From Metabacillus niabensis (lineage in GTDB: Bacteria > Bacillota > Bacilli > Bacillales > Bacillaceae): a stretch of DNA of 64,000 nt. A program made the translations under genes and the position numbers. The DNA is taken from assembly GCF_020524345.1 (NCBI RefSeq), contig NZ_JAIVLH010000024.1, positions 1 to 64,000 of the forward strand, given 5' to 3'. Position 1 is the stretch's first letter. Each line of letters opens with the position of its first letter. Shown piece after piece: positions 61,110-64,000 of the stretch. The notes under the pieces are model-generated. The model searched no databases. It was not told the origin of the DNA and was given only the letters and a program-made list of their open reading frames with translations.

Positions 61110-61192
61110 TCGTTCTCCCACCTTTTTCGTGACCTCTATACTAGTTCATAAGTTTTATATAACGAACAAACGTCTCGATTATTTAACCTAAA

Positions 61193-61222
61193 TAATTCTA
61201 CTTCTATAGTAAAAAATCCTTT
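61193..61222 (-). promoter_or_regulatory. Sigma-H promoter of kinA
   Basis: AAAGGATTT (61222-61214), 12 bases, GTAGAATTA (61201-61193) fits the sigma-H consensus (RNAGGAWWW, RNNGAATWW) at all defined positions. It means kinA is transcribed by the early stationary-phase sigma factor. Confidence 0.82.
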
Positions 61223-61324
61223 TTTGGACCCGTATGTTTCTTTAAAATAAGTTTACATTGTTCTGTAAGTTTGTCAATCTATCAAATTTCATTATTCTAT
61301 TCTTTTTTTGCAAAGATCATAAGA

Positions 61325-61351
61325 AAAAACTTGGCTTTTCGCCAAGTTTTT
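61325..61351 (-). terminator. Terminator overlapping a small-gene stop codon
   Basis: AAAAACTTGGC/GCCAAGTTTTT with a TTTTC-type loop; the 58-aa gene's TAA stop codon overlaps the first arm. Confidence 0.88.
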
Positions 61352-61526
61352 AGCCTTTATATTCCCCGTTATTTTTTGACGCTTTTTCTTTTTTAGCTTT
61401 ATCTTTATGAATTTTATTTGCAGCAGCACTACCAAATTCATGGCTGAATTCCGAATCAAGTACACTGGAATCAAAGCCTTTTTTATTTTTTTGTTGTGGA
61501 TCATTTTTTTTCGTTCGTTTTGCCAT
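61350..61526 (-). CDS. 58-aa Lys-rich protein, function unknown
   Basis: A hydrophilic protein (MAKRTKKNDPQQKNKKGFDS...EYKG) with a central SSVLDSEFSHEFGSAAANKI segment and Lys-rich ends. An AAAGGAG eight bases before the ATG supports translation. It resembles, in size and composition, minor acid-soluble spore proteins, but no family match is claimed. It lies between kinA and pbpH with its own terminator. Confidence 0.65.
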   Translation of the reverse strand: MAKRTKKNDPQQKNKKGFDSSVLDSEFSHEFGSAAANKIHKDKAKKEKASKNNGEYKG

Positions 61527-61602
61527 TTTTCTTCACTCCTTTCACACGATTAACCTTATTTTGCGATAGGAAGAATGAATTATGTGATAAATAAATTTCC
61601 AT

Positions 61603-61646
61603 AAATAGCAAAAGAAGAGGGGATTATTCCTCTTCTTTTGCTATTT
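61603..61646 (-). terminator. 18-bp perfect inverted repeat over the pbpH stop codon
   Basis: AAATAGCAAAAGAAGAGG (61603-61620) and its exact complement (61629-61646) flank an 8-base loop containing the TAA stop codon. The right arm encodes the last residues of PbpH. The RNA stem on the minus strand is followed by ATGG, not a T-run, so termination is not certain. Confidence 0.6.
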
Positions 61647-63720
61647 TTTCCGGATCAATTTCGGTAGTGGTGACATATTTCTTTTGTAGGTCTATATAAG
61701 CCTTAATAATTTTGTTAGCTATGTGTTTGTTTACAGGATCTGTGTCATTACTTGCCCATGGTACAACAACACTAAAGGCTATTTCTGGATTATCAGCTGG
61801 ATAATAACCCACAAAATTCAAATTATTTGTTTTCTTTCCCCAATATTCACGTCTAGGTCCATAGTAATTTGTCTGTGATGTTCCAGTTTTACCTGCTGCA
61901 TCATACTCAATGTATCTTGAAGCAGTACCGCGAGCTGATTGAACAACCATTTTAAACCCTTGTTGAACACGTTCAATCTCTTCAGAGGTATTGTTTACAC
62001 GATTTAGTACTGTTGGAGACTTATCTACTGCAATTGGTCCTAGTGTCGATTCTTCAACAGGAGTATGGATACTTGTAACGATTCTTGGTTGAATACGTGA
62101 ACCCCCGTTTGCGATAACAGACACATATTGGGCCAATTGAAGCGGTGTATACGTATCGAACTGTCCAATCGCAATGTCCAGAAGCTTACCGGCAGCATCA
62201 GGAGTACTTATTAAGCCCGCTGATTCCTGTGGCAAATCGATACCCGTCGGAACACCTAAGCCAAATTGTGAAAAATAATTACGAAGCTTTTGGAAGTCTT
62301 CAGTAGAAACATTTAATGGTCCGTTTTTAACATAGTTTACACCAGCTATATCTAAAGCAACACGAAACATATATACATTTGATGAACGTTGTAAAGCAGT
62401 CAAATCGGTCATATATCCTAGATTACTATACGAGCCCTTTGGTGGAGTTCCTTTAAAATATAGCTTTGTATCATAAAACCCTTGCCCAATAGGCAATCCA
62501 TTTTGATAACCAGCTAGCACTGTTGCTCCCTTAACAGTTGACCCTGCCTCATACTGAGTAGCAAAGGCTCCATAAGCAAAGTCAAGCATTTCTCCACTTC
62601 GGTCTTCGGGATCAAGCATCTTTCCAGCCATTGCTAATACATCACCTTGATACGGATCCATCATCACGACAAACGCCCGATCCATTAGAAAGTGACTTCT
62701 ACTGGCTTTGCGGAGCTCTTCTTCAATGATTTTTTCTACTTCCATCTGCAATTCCATATCAAATGAAAGCTTTAAATCATATCCACGTTGTCCTTCTTCA
62801 ACAACTTGTTCGGAAACAATATTCCCATTATTATCGGAAATATATTCAATTTTTGCTTTTTTAGGATTTAGATAATCTTCATATTGATATTCAAGATAAC
62901 TTTTTCCTACACGTTCATTTCTTGCATATCCTCTTGCATTGTAATAATCCTGACGTGATTGAAGAATACCCTGTTCAGCTGAAGTTACTCCACCGAAAAT
63001 CGTTTGTAAGGAAGCATATGGGTATTCACGTCCCCAGTCCGTAATAACATCAACTCCAGGAAGCTGTTCTAAATGTTCAGCAACAAGCGCAACCTCATCA
63101 TCTGTTAAATTTAGCGATTTTACAACTTGTGGTTCATATTGGTAGCCTGACGAAAAACGTGTGTAAATATAAGCTAACTCCATATCTTCCAAGCTGTTCT
63201 CTATTTTATTAATTTCAGCTTTCGGAACACGTTCTACTTGTAGCTTATAGGTTTCAGATGGTTTTAGCTCCAATTCACTTTCGGTTAATAATTCCTTTGC
63301 TTTTGTTGGATTTGAAGCTAACCAAAAATCACGAATATCTCGTTCTTTAAGCTCTTCTTCTAAGTATTCGGGCTCATAGCTAATATACTCTGCAAGCTTA
63401 ACAGCCGTATTGATTTTGTCTTCTGCTTTAGTCGTCTTATCAACGGTATAGGTAATCGCCGGCACCCTTTTGTTATCAACAACAACACGATTGTACCTAT
63501 CATACATTTTCCCCCGCGGAGCAGGCAGACTTGCGTAATCTGATTCAGTCTTTGAAACTTCCTTCGAAAATTCTTCCCCTTGAACAATTTGAACGACTCC
63601 TAATCGAACAATTAAAGCAACAAATAACAGGAAAACAACAAAAAAGAACACATTGGTCCTTATGTACCTTGATTTTCTCAGCTTTCGCTGTTCGGATTTA
63701 CTTGTGTTTTGTTCTGTCAA
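61624..63720 (-). CDS. pbpH: Class B penicillin-binding protein (transpeptidase)
   Basis: A 698-aa peptidoglycan transpeptidase. An N-terminal anchor (about 25-45) is followed by a dimerisation/pedestal domain (about 60-290). The transpeptidase domain (about 330-675) has the active Ser in STVKG (SxxK, about 388), SSN in RSSNVYM (about 440) and KTGTSQ (about 605). It is the PbpA/PbpH rod-shape type by size and by its place beside kinA. TTG start after GGAGGGAG. Confidence 0.92.
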   Translation of the reverse strand: MTEQNTSKSEQRKLRKSRYIRTNVFFFVVFLLFVALIVRLGVVQIVQGEEFSKEVSKTESDYASLPAPRGKMYDRYNRVVVDNKRVPAITYTVDKTTKAEDKINTAVKLAEYISYEPEYLEEELKERDIRDFWLASNPTKAKELLTESELELKPSETYKLQVERVPKAEINKIENSLEDMELAYIYTRFSSGYQYEPQVVKSLNLTDDEVALVAEHLEQLPGVDVITDWGREYPYASLQTIFGGVTSAEQGILQSRQDYYNARGYARNERVGKSYLEYQYEDYLNPKKAKIEYISDNNGNIVSEQVVEEGQRGYDLKLSFDMELQMEVEKIIEEELRKASRSHFLMDRAFVVMMDPYQGDVLAMAGKMLDPEDRSGEMLDFAYGAFATQYEAGSTVKGATVLAGYQNGLPIGQGFYDTKLYFKGTPPKGSYSNLGYMTDLTALQRSSNVYMFRVALDIAGVNYVKNGPLNVSTEDFQKLRNYFSQFGLGVPTGIDLPQESAGLISTPDAAGKLLDIAIGQFDTYTPLQLAQYVSVIANGGSRIQPRIVTSIHTPVEESTLGPIAVDKSPTVLNRVNNTSEEIERVQQGFKMVVQSARGTASRYIEYDAAGKTGTSQTNYYGPRREYWGKKTNNLNFVGYYPADNPEIAFSVVVPWASNDTDPVNKHIANKIIKAYIDLQKKYVTTTEIDPEKIAKEEE

Positions 63721-63865
63721 AGAACTCCCTCCTATCTAATGTTTTTTCTATATAAAAAAATGATTTGTAAAATTAGGCTACCCTTTATTTTACCACTAAA
63801 AAGCACGAAGAGATAGATTGCTTTATGACATTCATGTGAAAGACAAAAAGTGAAATGAATATAAA

Positions 63866-63890
63866 AGGCTGTCCATTTTTTGGACAACCT
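63866..63890 (-). terminator. Terminator of the gene entering from the right edge
   Basis: On the minus strand AGGTTGTCC pairs with GGACAGCCT (one mismatch) around AAAAAAT, followed by TTTATATTC. Confidence 0.7.
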
Positions 63891-63954
63891 CATATGTTTA
63901 GACGACATTATTATATGAAAAGTTTCATAAAATGATACTATTTGTGTTTTTTCT

Positions 63955-64000
63955 TCAAATTTCTTCCCATAATTTCACTAAAGCTTGTGTACCTTTATCT
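63955..64000 (-). CDS. 3' end of a gene running off the right edge
   Basis: The minus-strand frame ...DKGTQALVKLWEEI ends with TGA at 63955. The terminator 64 bases downstream supports a real gene end. Fourteen visible residues do not identify it. Confidence 0.5.
   Translation of the reverse strand, partial: DKGTQALVKLWEEI

Overview
The window looks like chromosome of a low-GC, endospore-forming member of the Bacillaceae. It carries sspH, a kinA-type sporulation kinase, ykuD, ykyB, ccpC and the acetyl-branch lysine genes. Ribosome binding sites are strong (GGAGG type), and recognisable sigma-A, sigma-D, sigma-H, sigma-K and sigma-W promoter sequences are present. From memory of the Bacillus subtilis map, most of the window is colinear (inverted) with its pbpH-kinA-patA ... 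ykuC-ykuV ... mobA-moaD ... yknU-yknZ-fruKA-sipT region. The spaces between these blocks hold genes that differ from B. subtilis.

Layout. 0-5.4 kb: accessory genes (CPBP protease, phosphotransferase, small membrane protein, DUF4349 lipoprotein), then signal peptidase sipT and the peroxide-resistance protein Ohr. 5.5-8.3 kb: the fructose genes fruK-fruA, without fruR. 8.6-12.3 kb: yknW-X-Y-Z, an envelope-stress exporter behind a consensus sigma-W promoter. 12.6-14.4 kb: an ACT-domain malic enzyme with a cre-like site, and a 52-aa protein. 14.6-18.2 kb: yknV/yknU, a heterodimeric ABC exporter with one degenerate ATP site. 18.5-28.2 kb: a block that differs from B. subtilis, with a chemoreceptor, an amtB-nucleotidyltransferase-exonuclease operon bracketed by two perfect TnrA/GlnR boxes, a BCCT osmolyte transporter, a stand-alone lysyl-PG-synthase-like domain, sspH and a cold-shock protein. 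28.5-31.6 kb: molybdenum cofactor genes mobA-moeA-mobB-moaE-moaD. 31.7-37.0 kb: ykuU, ykuT, ykuS, dapL, dapH, ccpC. 37.1-45.0 kb: an MFS pump, darB, ykuK, a zinc-ribbon protein, ykuJ, a probable fsrA small RNA, a secreted protein, a small membrane protein, ykuI and fadH. 45.1-52.7 kb: ykuE, ppk, ppx, ykuD, ykuC, ykyB. 52.8-64 kb: cheV, a DUF1906 protein, a purine permease, a lipoprotein, a Pro/Gly-rich protein, small proteins, patA, kinA, pbpH and the 3' end of one more gene.

How the parts work together. dapH, dapL and patA supply three successive steps of the acetylated diaminopimelate route to lysine and peptidoglycan. The five Mo-cofactor genes cover molybdopterin synthesis, Mo insertion and nucleotide addition, but moeB is missing here. 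ppx and ppk form a polyphosphate pair with a PhoP-box-like element between them. kinA (sigma-H), ykuD (sigma-K) and sspH belong to sporulation. The amt operon is a candidate nitrogen-controlled system in which a GlnD-like nucleotidyltransferase and a DEDDh nuclease replace the usual GlnK.

The most interesting items are the Fur-controlled, C-rich small RNA at 41230-41344 (probable fsrA), the amtB/NTase/exonuclease operon, a 20-bp-periodic repeat tract at 33921-34015, and a structured, unassigned region at 88-190. I saw no tRNA, rRNA, CRISPR array, insertion sequence or prophage.
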